NCBI RefSeq assembly: GCF_918378365.1
Contig: NZ_OU912926.1
Location: forward strand, 3,162,001-3,226,000
Reading direction: 5' to 3'
DNA: 64,000 nt
From: Candidatus Nitrotoga arctica
GTDB taxonomy: Bacteria > Pseudomonadota > Gammaproteobacteria > Burkholderiales > Gallionellaceae
In this document: piece by piece, positions 47,793 through 55,720 of the stretch
Layout: every line of letters starts with the position of its first letter
How positions within the stretch are numbered: the stretch's first letter is position 1
Made by a program: the position numbers and the translations under genes
The notes under the pieces: model-generated
What the model saw: the letters and a program-made list of their open reading frames with translations, nothing else
Databases searched by the model: none
What the model was told of the DNA's origin: nothing

Positions 47793-48460
47793 GAACTAAC
47801 CTTAATGTACTGTAATATAATTAAAACAAATATTGATAACAGCGCAAAAATGTGCAATTTTAATTGTTAAGTAACAACTTAGTATATCCGCATAGTTTCC
47901 AGTGAGCTTCATATAAGCGGCAATATCTTTAGCTTTCCCGCAGTGGAACAACTTGCGGATGGGATAGCCCTGAGAATTACGGGAGTCCACATGCGTTTGC
48001 TTTAATCGCCTGGATTGAAGCCCTGGTCAGTCGCATTACTGATGAAATGGCGAGCCAAATTTAGCACGCTCTATAATTGCAGGTGCAGCATGCACGTTAT
48101 TTTTTGACTGGTTCTAATAGACTATGAATTCGCACTGACCATCTACACATCGAAGTATCACTGCGGTGTAGCGATAACACCCGTTCGATGAATTTTTTTT
48201 GATGCGCCAAACCAAACTGATTTTGAGTTTCATCTGGTGCACAAGGAGAATGCATCTACTATCACAGCAAATTCATCGAAGATCCAGCTAACCGGACAGT
48301 GGGAGCAGGGCAGAAACATCGTTCAACACGCACCAACGCAACGCTCAAAACAAACTAAAAAATATCGAAGCATGAATAGTGTTTCATTGAAATTGTTTGA
48401 TAAGCAACAGATACGGGGCTAAGCGTCGACAAAAATAGGCCACATCGTTTTGTAATTGAA
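47793..48460. other. Gap between the two oxidase operons
   Basis: About 670 bp. The first part should hold the promoter of the operon ending at 43 kb, although no clear boxes are seen. The rest has only a 61-codon plus-strand frame (48237-48422) of low-complexity, Gln/Lys-rich content with no relative that I know. It may be decayed sequence. Confidence 0.4.
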
Positions 48461-48847
48461 TCAGAAGGGATAAAACCAAATAACGCCGACAATTGCGTGT
48501 ACAAAAGCCAGTGTAATAGTAAGCCCGGCAGAAATCATATGTAGCACGAATACTTGCTTACCATATATCCCCATAGCAATGCCCAGCGCGCCAGTAATTA
48601 GGAGCAAAATTAACAATGGCACACCCAACAAAAACATCGTCAAATGTTTTTTTTGGATGGTTGAGGGCCTATCTGTTTTAATCTGGCTGGCTTGCTGTTC
48701 AAACGCCTCCATCACCTTAGAACTATCGCCTTTTTGATCGTTATCTTCAGCTCGCGCGTTTGGTAGAGCAAGCATCAAAAATAACACCGCTGTAATCAGC
48801 CAACATGCTAATAGACATGGATAAGAGCTACCCTTTGCACTCGCCAT
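48461..48847 (-). CDS. Signal-peptide membrane protein with conserved-looking histidines
   Basis: A 128-residue protein: a signal sequence ending in ARA (about residue 33), an acidic linker, then two membrane helices (about 70-95 and 98-125). His residues occur at the start of the first helix (KKHLTM), at the start of the second (FVLHMIS) and inside it (AFVHAIVG). Paired membrane histidines could hold a b-type heme, but no family is recognised. Last gene of the core oxidase operon; the upstream stop overlaps its ATG by one base. Confidence 0.6.
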   Translation of the reverse strand: MASAKGSSYPCLLACWLITAVLFLMLALPNARAEDNDQKGDSSKVMEAFEQQASQIKTDRPSTIQKKHLTMFLLGVPLLILLLITGALGIAMGIYGKQVFVLHMISAGLTITLAFVHAIVGVIWFYPF

Positions 48848-49101
48848 TATTTATCACTCTCGACTGAAACTGCCTGCTGCTCTTTCGGATCGGTTTTGCT
48901 TTCCGCGTAATGCCATGTCAACACCGCAATCAGAATAAAAGGAACAAAAAGAATACCCAGCAGAAATAAAAAAATAAACCAGAGCGTATCAATATGCACA
49001 TGAAGAAAACGGTAGCTATCCACTGCATAGCTCATTTTTACCGAAGACAATGTGAGACCAAGAACCATTCCTAGGCGCCACAAAATTTTGAGCACTCTCA
49101 C
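48847..49101 (-). CDS. Small exported single-helix protein
   Basis: An 84-residue protein with a signal-like N-terminus (to about SYA, residue 26), a short HVH-containing stretch (FLHVHIDTLW), one strong membrane helix (about 39-63) and a charged cytoplasmic-type tail. It overlaps the SUMF1-like gene by 4 bp and the 128-residue gene by one. No family recognised; context says accessory to the oxidase. Confidence 0.6.
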   Translation of the reverse strand: MRVLKILWRLGMVLGLTLSSVKMSYAVDSYRFLHVHIDTLWFIFLFLLGILFVPFILIAVLTWHYAESKTDPKEQQAVSVESDK

Positions 49102-50162
49102 CCTTTTTTATCCTTTACCTCGAGATTACTCGCACAGCGAAATCCAAAAAAATCAGAAGCATAGTTTGCAAAAGCGAAATTTCGATGGAATACTGCGGAG
49201 GAGAATGGGTCCCCCTTCCATGAGCCACCACGCAATACTTTATAGCTTCCCCCAGTCGGCACAACGTCAACCTCTTTTTTATTTGTCGCCCGCACGACTT
49301 TTCCTTTAAACAAATCCGACGGCGCGTCAGATCCAGGATAGGGTGCAAAATCATCCGCTGTCCACTCATTTACGTTACCCGCCATATCCATTATTCCATA
49401 TGGACTAACTCCATTGAGATAAGCATTCACGTTGGTTGTCGAACCTACATTGTAATAAGTATTTAACCGCTCCGGTTCCATTTTGTTACCCCACGGCCAC
49501 CGCCGACCATCCGTTCCACGCCCAGACTTTTCCCATTCCGCTTCAGAAGGAAGCCGCTTGCCTGCCCACTTCGCGTACGCTGTTGCATCATACCAAGACA
49601 CCATAGTAACTGGGCGCAACATTTCGCCTTGAGGAATTTTTCCTTTTTTCCAGTTTAGCGGCGGACGGTGTGAAGTAGCGACTACAAATTTGGCATATTG
49701 TGCATTAGTTACAGGGTATTTATCTATCCAGAAGGCAGGTAATTTAACTGTATGCTGCGGACGATTTTGTACATCTGCACGTTCTAAATCTGTACCCATC
49801 GAAAAAGCTCCCTCAGGGATTAATACCATACTATCTACTTCCAGCCACTCTTCTTTGGAGAGCAAACTTTCAATTTCTATCGCACTATATCCTACCGTAT
49901 GATTTTTATCGGCCTCATGCACACTATGCAATACTAAATCTTCACCAGCAGCGCGTATGTGGGATGATTCATCTTTCAATTCGTAAGTTGCACGCGTGCG
50001 CATTTCACCCATACGTTCGAACCCCTGATTTACCACATACAGGGTAATTCCAATTGCTAACAAGACGAAGCAAATTACAAAAGTAGCCGATAAGTAACGT
50101 TTACGACGTGCATAATCTACAGCAGGAAGTACAGTTTTTCTGTTTGCAGAAGTAACCGCCAT
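49098..50162 (-). CDS. Membrane-anchored formylglycine-generating-enzyme-like (SUMF1/NirV-type) protein without catalytic cysteines
   Basis: A 354-residue protein: a membrane helix at 24-44, then a periplasmic FGE-sulfatase domain from about 112 (MVLIPEGAFSMGTDLERAD, WIDKYPVTNAQY, LPSEAEWEKSGRG, AGNVNEW at 261-267, RGGSW at 311-315, GFRCA at 340-344). The active-site cysteine pair of true FGE lies just after GGSW; here this stretch is WKGDPFSSAVFHRN, and the only cysteines are 31 and 343. So sulfatase activation is unlikely. Related non-FGE proteins such as NirV accompany copper nitrite reductases. A structural or maturation role in the oxidase is inferred from the operon. Confidence 0.85.
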   Translation of the reverse strand: MAVTSANRKTVLPAVDYARRKRYLSATFVICFVLLAIGITLYVVNQGFERMGEMRTRATYELKDESSHIRAAGEDLVLHSVHEADKNHTVGYSAIEIESLLSKEEWLEVDSMVLIPEGAFSMGTDLERADVQNRPQHTVKLPAFWIDKYPVTNAQYAKFVVATSHRPPLNWKKGKIPQGEMLRPVTMVSWYDATAYAKWAGKRLPSEAEWEKSGRGTDGRRWPWGNKMEPERLNTYYNVGSTTNVNAYLNGVSPYGIMDMAGNVNEWTADDFAPYPGSDAPSDLFKGKVVRATNKKEVDVVPTGGSYKVLRGGSWKGDPFSSAVFHRNFAFANYASDFFGFRCASNLEVKDKKG

Positions 50163-50633
50163 CTAAATATCACTTTCTTTGTTGTCGGAACGTTGCTTAT
50201 ATAAAAGAACTCGCGGACTTCGTCCGTAAGTGCCTTTTACCATAATTTCACCCATGACCCCACCGAATGCTGCCGCGGTCATAACGACAGTTACAAACAA
50301 ACCCCACAGGCCAAAAGGAATTAGCGATGCATCTTCCGGAACTGTATTGAAATAAATACTTTCCACGTAACTAATCGATTTAACTATTAACGGAGGGAAG
50401 TAACACAACCATTTGCCGCCAAGTCCAAAAATAACAGCAACCAATACGCCGACAAAAAAAGGTAACACCAGCATATCTATGACCCACAGCCCATTAAAGT
50501 CAAGAATGCCGCGAAATAACTCGATTTTTACTCCAAGTAAGCGGTCGCCGAAGTAATTCAGCGCACAACCCATGATAACTGCCACGACCCCGCTGAAAAA
50601 TCTGGCTTTGGTCAAAGGCGGCAGTCTACTCAT
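50163..50633 (-). CDS. Unassigned four-helix membrane protein of the oxidase operon
   Basis: A 156-residue protein with about four hydrophobic segments (12-30, 48-72, 75-90 and 105-128). A periplasmic-looking loop (VESIYFNTVPEDASLIPFG) precedes the last helix, and the C-terminal tail is basic. No family motif is recognised. It overlaps the cytochrome gene before it by 4 bp, so it is translated with it. Confidence 0.6.
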   Translation of the reverse strand: MSRLPPLTKARFFSGVVAVIMGCALNYFGDRLLGVKIELFRGILDFNGLWVIDMLVLPFFVGVLVAVIFGLGGKWLCYFPPLIVKSISYVESIYFNTVPEDASLIPFGLWGLFVTVVMTAAAFGGVMGEIMVKGTYGRSPRVLLYKQRSDNKESDI

Positions 50634-51118
50634 GGACGATATTCTTGACCTGTAAGTATTTCATGTTCGGCTTTACGTGTTTCTTCGAGATACCAATCTT
50701 GCACCTTCAGGTTTGCCATATAGCGCGCCAAAAGTCGTCGTTCACTTTCCGACAGTTGCACATAAGATGGCATTTGATATTCCCTCTTCAAACGGGATGG
50801 CAATATTGCCTGAGGATTTATGGCTGAAAAATACTGGTAAAACCAGTCTTCGCTACGCAAAGAACCGATACCATCCAATATTGGGGCCGGGACGGCTTTC
50901 ATAAGATCACGCACCGTCCACAATGAATGGCAGCTTTTACAATTTTGCTGGCGATAAATATCCATAGCAGCGCGTTCGAGAGTAGCTGATGCAGTGCTGT
51001 AATAGGGAATACCTTTATCGACTTCCTGAATAGTATTGAGACGCCATAGATTACGTCCCATAAAACCTACAACAACAATCGCAATTACTATAAAAACAAT
51101 TTTTTCGCCTAGTTTCAT
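50630..51118 (-). CDS. Membrane-anchored monoheme cytochrome c (first copy)
   Basis: A 162-residue protein with an uncleaved N-terminal anchor (about 6-24), one heme site CKSCH (60-64) and a likely axial Met116 (REYQMPSY). It has the build of NorC/CcoO-type anchored cytochromes. It is a paralogue of the 198-residue cytochrome at 62.1-62.7 kb: both begin MKLGEK (at residue 1 or 6) and share LDGIGS-R after the heme. It probably feeds electrons to the catalytic subunit. Confidence 0.85.
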   Translation of the reverse strand: MKLGEKIVFIVIAIVVVGFMGRNLWRLNTIQEVDKGIPYYSTASATLERAAMDIYRQQNCKSCHSLWTVRDLMKAVPAPILDGIGSLRSEDWFYQYFSAINPQAILPSRLKREYQMPSYVQLSESERRLLARYMANLKVQDWYLEETRKAEHEILTGQEYRP

Positions 51119-51123
51119 TGGTC

Positions 51124-51393
51124 CTATTGCTTTTCTTTTTCCTGACGCTTTAATACACGTTCCCGGCTTTGCATCTGTGTGGCATTTACCTCGCGACTTT
51201 TTGCATATTCTTGAGGTGACATTTTTTCTTTATCACCTTCATCAAATACTAAATACTTGATGTCTTCATCGAATTGCTCATTCTTCACCCCCCACCTAAT
51301 CCAATAAATGACAGCAATAATAATCAATCCGCCAACAATAAGCCAAAGGTAAATAGACCATCCATCATCCATTGATTGCAAGTAGTTTTCCAT
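51124..51393 (-). CDS. CcoS-like small membrane protein
   Basis: An 89-residue protein with a short periplasmic start, one helix (about 14-33) and then RWGVKNEQFDEDIKYLVFDE, which matches the CcoS pattern of a helix followed by W-x-V-x-x-x-Q-F-D-D and I-L-x-D-D. CcoS is needed for cofactor insertion into cbb3 oxidase. The charged 40-residue tail is longer than in ordinary CcoS. Homology is judged by eye from a short motif. Confidence 0.65.
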   Translation of the reverse strand: MENYLQSMDDGWSIYLWLIVGGLIIIAVIYWIRWGVKNEQFDEDIKYLVFDEGDKEKMSPQEYAKSREVNATQMQSRERVLKRQEKEKQ

Positions 51394-51436
51394 ATTTCCT
51401 CCATCGATCGTTAGGTAGCTCCCCTAATGAGTTAGT

Positions 51437-51757
51437 CTAATAAAGATATCCGCCTAGCATTTGTAGCCCACCAAAAATGACTGCAACTATGATGCCTAAA
51501 ATTATTAATGCAAACATCACTTTCTCCCCAGATCTCATCGTTTTTGGTGCATGATTGCCGAACATAACCATATAAACAATGCCAGAAAATACTAAAACTC
51601 CCAACAGCATAAAAAAAAACACACCCGCGCTAAATTGTTGGCTGCGCATACCTTCTATGCTTAAATCTAATTTAGGTGAATACGCTGTATTAGCTAATAT
51701 ATGTAACACACTGTCTAAATTTAATCTTTCAAGAAATGAATAAATAATTGTCTCCAC
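51437..51757 (-). CDS. Unassigned two-helix protein of the oxidase operon
   Basis: A 106-residue protein with two membrane helices (about 47-66 and 80-102) and a hydrophilic loop (FGNHAPKTMRSGEK). The N-terminal 40 residues are amphipathic. The first helix begins after FSAGVFFFMLLGVLVFSG. I do not recognise a family. It lies just after an intra-operon terminator, so its expression may be lower than that of the genes before it. Confidence 0.6.
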   Translation of the reverse strand: METIIYSFLERLNLDSVLHILANTAYSPKLDLSIEGMRSQQFSAGVFFFMLLGVLVFSGIVYMVMFGNHAPKTMRSGEKVMFALIILGIIVAVIFGGLQMLGGYLY

Positions 51758-51778
51758 TCATTCCGAATGAATCTCTAT

Positions 51779-51809
51779 AAAAAGATTATGCCGCCTATAC
51801 GGCGGCATA
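51779..51809 (-). terminator. Intra-operon intrinsic terminator/attenuator
   Basis: On the minus strand TATGCCGCC (51809-51801), a five-base loop and GGCGGCATA (51795-51787) form a perfect 9-bp stem, followed by ATCTTTTTAT. It is placed 30 bp after the 44-codon gene and 22 bp before the 106-codon gene. It would favour the first six genes (catalytic subunit, CcoO-like and small proteins) over the later accessory genes. Confidence 0.75.
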
Positions 51810-51839
51810 CCTTATTCATTTAGCTTTCTAGCCGAAATA

Positions 51840-51974
51840 TTAACTCTTATTCGATCTTATTTGAGGACTTTTCTTATCATAATCGTCCACAAAGAAGCTA
51901 TAAAAAAATGGAGCAAATGTTGCAAATGCAATTACTGCCGCGAATACGGTAGGTGCATAGTCATAATCTATCAT
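51840..51974 (-). CDS. 44-residue single-helix membrane microprotein
   Basis: A 44-codon gene with a strong AGGAGG ribosome site. It encodes an acidic aromatic start (MIDYDYAPT), one membrane helix (VFAAVIAFATFAPFFYSFF) and a charged tail (VDDYDKKSPQIR). Size and place in the operon resemble CcoQ of classical cbb3 operons, although CcoQ sequence similarity is not evident. Confidence 0.75.
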   Translation of the reverse strand: MIDYDYAPTVFAAVIAFATFAPFFYSFFVDDYDKKSPQIRSNKS

Positions 51975-52004
51975 AATAGTGCCTCCTGTAATATCATTTA
52001 AAAA

Positions 52005-52670
52005 CTAAACGTTATGTCGTCTGTCACCGTGACGTTGATCATGATCGTGATGACGAGGCTGCCAGGTATATGGAGGCAACCGCTTCACAGTAACTGTTAC
52101 GCCAACAAAGAACATCGTAAGATAAAATAGGTCAATTAAATATCCTTTATCCCACCAAGGCTGTTGACGCTCTCGTTTACCATTAGCACGATAATTACCT
52201 TCAAAATTAGCGATTTTTACCTCTGGACCAACAACAGTGTAATCCTTAAGATCTACATCTGGAATCTTCATTATTTCTTCGATTTGTGGTTTGAGAACAC
52301 GTAAATCACTCATAGTCACCGGATGTCGATCCTGCTGACCTTTCAATGGACTGTCTTTATTAATCTCAATAATACGTTTCATTGCTGCATCATCGCCTTG
52401 AGCTTCTTGTATCGACTGGATTTCCGGATTATCCATAACTTTAATAAAGTCAGCATAGATCGCAGCTGTGGGACGCTGTCCCCAAAGCGGGAAAGTAGTC
52501 AAAAATGCCGTTACGACAGTTAACATAACAAGAATAACAACAGGCACCGGTAACCGATTGTTATCCTCTGTCATACCACCAAGATCTTCAGCTTCCCAAA
52601 GTGCTTTACTTCGTTCTACAGTATTATCAACTGACAAACTAACCAGTGGAGCATTAAAAACCCAAGTCAT
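52005..52670 (-). CDS. Two-helix membrane protein with long periplasmic loop (long paralogue)
   Basis: A 221-residue protein: about 40 hydrophilic residues, a helix (about 42-60) ending in TTFPLWGQRP, a 110-residue periplasmic-type loop rich in charged residues and Ile/Pro, a second helix after WWDKGYLIDLFY, and a His-rich tail (HHDHDQRHGDRRH). Both helices and the WGxRP turn match the 143-residue protein beside ccoG. The His-rich end could bind metal. No known family. Confidence 0.7.
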   Translation of the reverse strand: MTWVFNAPLVSLSVDNTVERSKALWEAEDLGGMTEDNNRLPVPVVILVMLTVVTAFLTTFPLWGQRPTAAIYADFIKVMDNPEIQSIQEAQGDDAAMKRIIEINKDSPLKGQQDRHPVTMSDLRVLKPQIEEIMKIPDVDLKDYTVVGPEVKIANFEGNYRANGKRERQQPWWDKGYLIDLFYLTMFFVGVTVTVKRLPPYTWQPRHHDHDQRHGDRRHNV

Positions 52671-52687
52671 TTCATGTCCCCCTTAAA

Positions 52688-53650
52688 TTATTTCAGATTT
52701 ATAACAAAATCAATCAAGTTTCGAATTTCGCTATCTTTAGCGTACATAGGCACATCTGGGGGAGTAGTGATTTTTCCTTCCCGATATTCGTCGTACTCAG
52801 AACGCCATTTATTGTAATCAATTTTTTTGCCATTTACGTCCACCTCACCCCATAAATAATCAAAACGGGGCATAATAGAATGGGGTTGTACTAAACGCGG
52901 ATTAAAGAAATGCAGCATCATCCACTCTCTAGACGAATTGCGCGATCCTACGTGCAACAAATCTGGTCCTTTGCGGTCAGATCCAAATGCTGTTGGAGAT
53001 TCCCCATTAAAGTCACCCAGCATCGGGGGAGCACCAAACACCTGCCAATCTTGCGTTTGTTCAGGCAACAATGTATGACACCACCAACAACCCTCACGTA
53101 CAAACATGGTTTTTCCAGATCCGGCATGTAAAATATCTGCATCCGCAGCAAGTTTTAAAACCTCGTCTGGAGTCCAGCCTTTCGTGGCAGTCGCATTTTC
53201 TATATATGAAAGTGGTTTACCCTCAAAAGTCTGCAATTCATCACTTTTCTTAATTAGGAATACGGCGCCGCTTTCTTTTTTTGCTTCATTTACGCGACCT
53301 TGCTTGACACTAAGCTCTTCTACCCCTTTACCCAAATTAGCCGTATGCGTCACTCCATTGGGCAATGACGTGCCTGCAGGATATACATAAGCATATACTG
53401 GCTCCATTGACTCACCGCTTTTCGGATCTTTTCTGACCAGCACTTTCAATGGCTTATTCAAGCCCTTCAGCACTGGATCTGCAAGTTGCCACCCCGAATC
53501 CCATCCTGAAGTTAATTGCTTATCCAAACCAACCTCGGAGACCACTGAAGCCGCAAGATCAAAACTTGGAAAAAACAAAGTTATACTCATTGACAATCCG
53601 AATGCCATCCCAAACGCTCTGGAACCGATTCTATACTCTCTAAAATTCAT
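52688..53650 (-). CDS. ccoO: Enlarged CcoO-like monoheme cytochrome c subunit
   Basis: A 320-residue protein. Residues from about 183 match the CcoO heme domain: FVREGCWWCH (heme at 188-192), GSDRKGPDL (223-231), SSREWMMLHFFNPR and axial Met260 in HSIMPRF. Classical CcoO is near 200 residues; here about 150 residues of unassigned periplasmic sequence lie between the N-terminal hydrophobic segment (about 12-33) and the heme domain. It is 36 bp after the ccoN-like gene, as in cco operons. Confidence 0.85.
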   Translation of the reverse strand: MNFREYRIGSRAFGMAFGLSMSITLFFPSFDLAASVVSEVGLDKQLTSGWDSGWQLADPVLKGLNKPLKVLVRKDPKSGESMEPVYAYVYPAGTSLPNGVTHTANLGKGVEELSVKQGRVNEAKKESGAVFLIKKSDELQTFEGKPLSYIENATATKGWTPDEVLKLAADADILHAGSGKTMFVREGCWWCHTLLPEQTQDWQVFGAPPMLGDFNGESPTAFGSDRKGPDLLHVGSRNSSREWMMLHFFNPRLVQPHSIMPRFDYLWGEVDVNGKKIDYNKWRSEYDEYREGKITTPPDVPMYAKDSEIRNLIDFVINLK

Positions 53651-53686
53651 AATTTTCTCCCCAGATTCTGTCTTAAAGTTATAGGT

Positions 53687-55096
53687 TTAACGTTCGTACG
53701 CCAATTCGTGTGGCATGCGTCCGGCCGGAATAACAGTACCTTCACGCGCAGTCATCCACATGTTGTATAACCAAATGAGGGTCGAAGAAAATACCATGGT
53801 ACCACCTAACCAACGAGCGATCATATAGGGATGCTCGGCAATCACGACATCAATGTATGGCACTTCATAAATTTTACCAGCGCCTTGAATTAAACCAGCA
53901 ATCGTCATTGATATCCAATAGGTACTAAATCCAATCAATAATAACCAGAAATGCAAGTTACCTAGCGTCAGCGAGTACAACTTACGCTTCATCAACGTTT
54001 GCAAACCCAAGTAAACAGCTGCAGCCTCAAGGAATGTCGAAAATCCTAACAAAGCAAGATGTGCGTGTGCCACCATCCAACCAGTACCATGAATGTACCA
54101 ATTGATCGAGCGTGTTTGTTGGAAACCGCCCTGCATATTAAGCGGAATCGCCAATAATACGCCCACCACGGTAAAACGCACTTCGATGTTTTCAACAAAC
54201 ATATTCCATTTACCCTGCATGGTCAAAAGTATATTTGACACGAATGCAATCGCTGGCACCAAAATCAAAACCCCTTCCACCGAAGCAAAAGACTTTAGCC
54301 ATTCAGGTAAGGGGGCAGACATCAAATGATGCGCGGCCGGGGTGGAATAAAACACAACTATGGACCAAAAATGCAAGTGGCCTATACGATGCGAATACAA
54401 TGGATTGCCGGTCACTTTTGGAATAACGTAATAGGCAATCGCTGCAGCAACGGGAGTAATCCACAATCCCAGAATGTTATGCGCAAACCACCACGTCATG
54501 TAAGCTTCGGTTAAGCCCGTAAGATGGAAATACTCTGGCAGATTACCAACCAAAAATACGATAAACAACATAAAAGTTGATGCTGCAAAAAACCAGTTTG
54601 TCGTATAAATACCTTGGGTACGGCGCTTTATTATGGTCATCCATACATTAGTCGCCAAAGGAATAGTTACAAAAGCAGCGATACCCAAATCTATTGGCCA
54701 TGGGAAATCAGAATATTCGCGTCCCGAGGTTACTCCCATCCATAATAGAGATAGACCCGTAGCCAATGCAATATTCCACATCATACAGTTCCACAAGCCA
54801 AGCTTTTCTGACCAGAGCTTTGTATTCCCCAGTATCGGGGTGATATACATCATGGCCATTGCAAATGCCATCGAAATCCAGCCAAAAATCACTGCCAACA
54901 CGTGCACTTGACGCATATGGCCAAAAGCAAACATTTCCGTCCCAGTTACAAAATCAGGGAACGCAAGCTTAGCCGCATTAAATGACCCCAATCCAGTCCC
55001 GATTACGAACCATAAAATGGAAGAAAACCCGAAGAAAATCGCCGCCGAACCGACCGGGATAGCCTCATTTTTAGCAAACAAATACTTAAGAATCAT
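53687..55096 (-). CDS. ccoN: Divergent cbb3-type heme-copper oxidase catalytic subunit (CcoN-like)
   Basis: A 469-residue protein with about twelve helices. All cofactor ligands can be placed: His65 (helix II) and His346 for low-spin heme b, His344 for heme b3, His206, His256 and His257 for CuB, and Tyr250 six residues before the His pair, as the cross-linked Tyr of cbb3 oxidases. The Glu residues that ligate FeB in NorB are absent from the WWFAHNILG helix. So it should reduce oxygen, not NO, but it is far from standard CcoN in sequence. AGGAGA precedes the ATG. Confidence 0.88.
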   Translation of the reverse strand: MILKYLFAKNEAIPVGSAAIFFGFSSILWFVIGTGLGSFNAAKLAFPDFVTGTEMFAFGHMRQVHVLAVIFGWISMAFAMAMMYITPILGNTKLWSEKLGLWNCMMWNIALATGLSLLWMGVTSGREYSDFPWPIDLGIAAFVTIPLATNVWMTIIKRRTQGIYTTNWFFAASTFMLFIVFLVGNLPEYFHLTGLTEAYMTWWFAHNILGLWITPVAAAIAYYVIPKVTGNPLYSHRIGHLHFWSIVVFYSTPAAHHLMSAPLPEWLKSFASVEGVLILVPAIAFVSNILLTMQGKWNMFVENIEVRFTVVGVLLAIPLNMQGGFQQTRSINWYIHGTGWMVAHAHLALLGFSTFLEAAAVYLGLQTLMKRKLYSLTLGNLHFWLLLIGFSTYWISMTIAGLIQGAGKIYEVPYIDVVIAEHPYMIARWLGGTMVFSSTLIWLYNMWMTAREGTVIPAGRMPHELAYER

Positions 55097-55173
55097 GCTG
55101 CATCTCCTTTTTTAGCTCTAGCAGACTCAATGGCTGCTGCACTTAGTGTTATTTTCACTATAATTTCAACAAT

Positions 55174-55374
55174 TTATTTTTTTGACGTTTTATGCGGCGC
55201 TATCGAAGCTATCTCTTCAGAAATTATTTCGCCCACAGTACCTCCCACCGTGTCCCCCAGAACGTCCCCCCCCGGCAAATGAATACGTTTATGCGGCATT
55301 AATACGTACCACGATAACCACATACTCGAAAATGCCAAGAGCATACAGCACACCCCCGCTATTAGTACAAGCAT
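55174..55374 (-). CDS. Small single-helix protein of the oxidase operon
   Basis: A 66-residue protein: one N-terminal helix (about 2-26, LVLIAGVCCMLLAFSSMWLSW) then a basic turn (MPHKRIHLPGGDVLG) and an acidic tail with EIISEEIASIAPHK. AAGGAGGGG precedes its ATG. Unrecognised. It is between the first gene of the operon and the catalytic subunit. Confidence 0.6.
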   Translation of the reverse strand: MLVLIAGVCCMLLAFSSMWLSWYVLMPHKRIHLPGGDVLGDTVGGTVGEIISEEIASIAPHKTSKK

Positions 55375-55438
55375 ATTCCCCTCCTTATTTAAGGTCGTCA
55401 GTTTTTAAAACAATTGTTTTACGCAAGCGAGCACCGAT

Positions 55439-55720
55439 CTAAGCATGACGGGAATTTTCAATCGTATCGTGACGCTTTAAAGCAAGTGCCAACATTAAAG
55501 AAAACGCAAGGCCAAATGCAAACATACAGAAACTCATAAAACCATTAAATGTTGTAGGTATATATGAACCAGCACCTACTCCACCCCAATCTGTGAATCC
55601 TCCACGCCCCATCCAGCACATAAGGGCAGCTCCGAACACACTACCATTACCCATGCCCGTCACAAATCCCGCAACTATAATAATCCAAAAGGATCTAGAT
55701 GGTATTGACTTTGCCTGCAT
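55439..55720 (-). CDS. Small two-helix protein, first gene of the oxidase operon
   Basis: A 93-residue protein with two membrane segments (about 11-35 and 60-82), joined by a Gly-rich loop (MGRGGFTDWGGVGAGSYIP). A GGAGGAAA ribosome site precedes the ATG. No family is recognised. It leads the operon, about 170 bp downstream of a good promoter. Confidence 0.6.
   Translation of the reverse strand: MQAKSIPSRSFWIIIVAGFVTGMGNGSVFGAALMCWMGRGGFTDWGGVGAGSYIPTTFNGFMSFCMFAFGLAFSLMLALALKRHDTIENSRHA

Noticed and set aside
48237..48422. 61-codon plus-strand frame in the gap between oxidase operons
   Set aside because: Low-complexity composition and no known relative or context; the frame is most likely chance, despite an AAGGAG-like stretch near it.
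49098..50162. Sulfatase-activating formylglycine enzyme
   Set aside because: The catalytic cysteines after GGSW are absent and no sulfatase gene is in the window.
53687..55096. Reading of the catalytic subunit as a nitric oxide reductase (NorB)
   Set aside because: The Glu residues that ligate FeB in NorB are missing from the helix with His206, and Tyr250 is at the cross-linked Tyr position of cbb3 oxidases. Only an activity test would be final.
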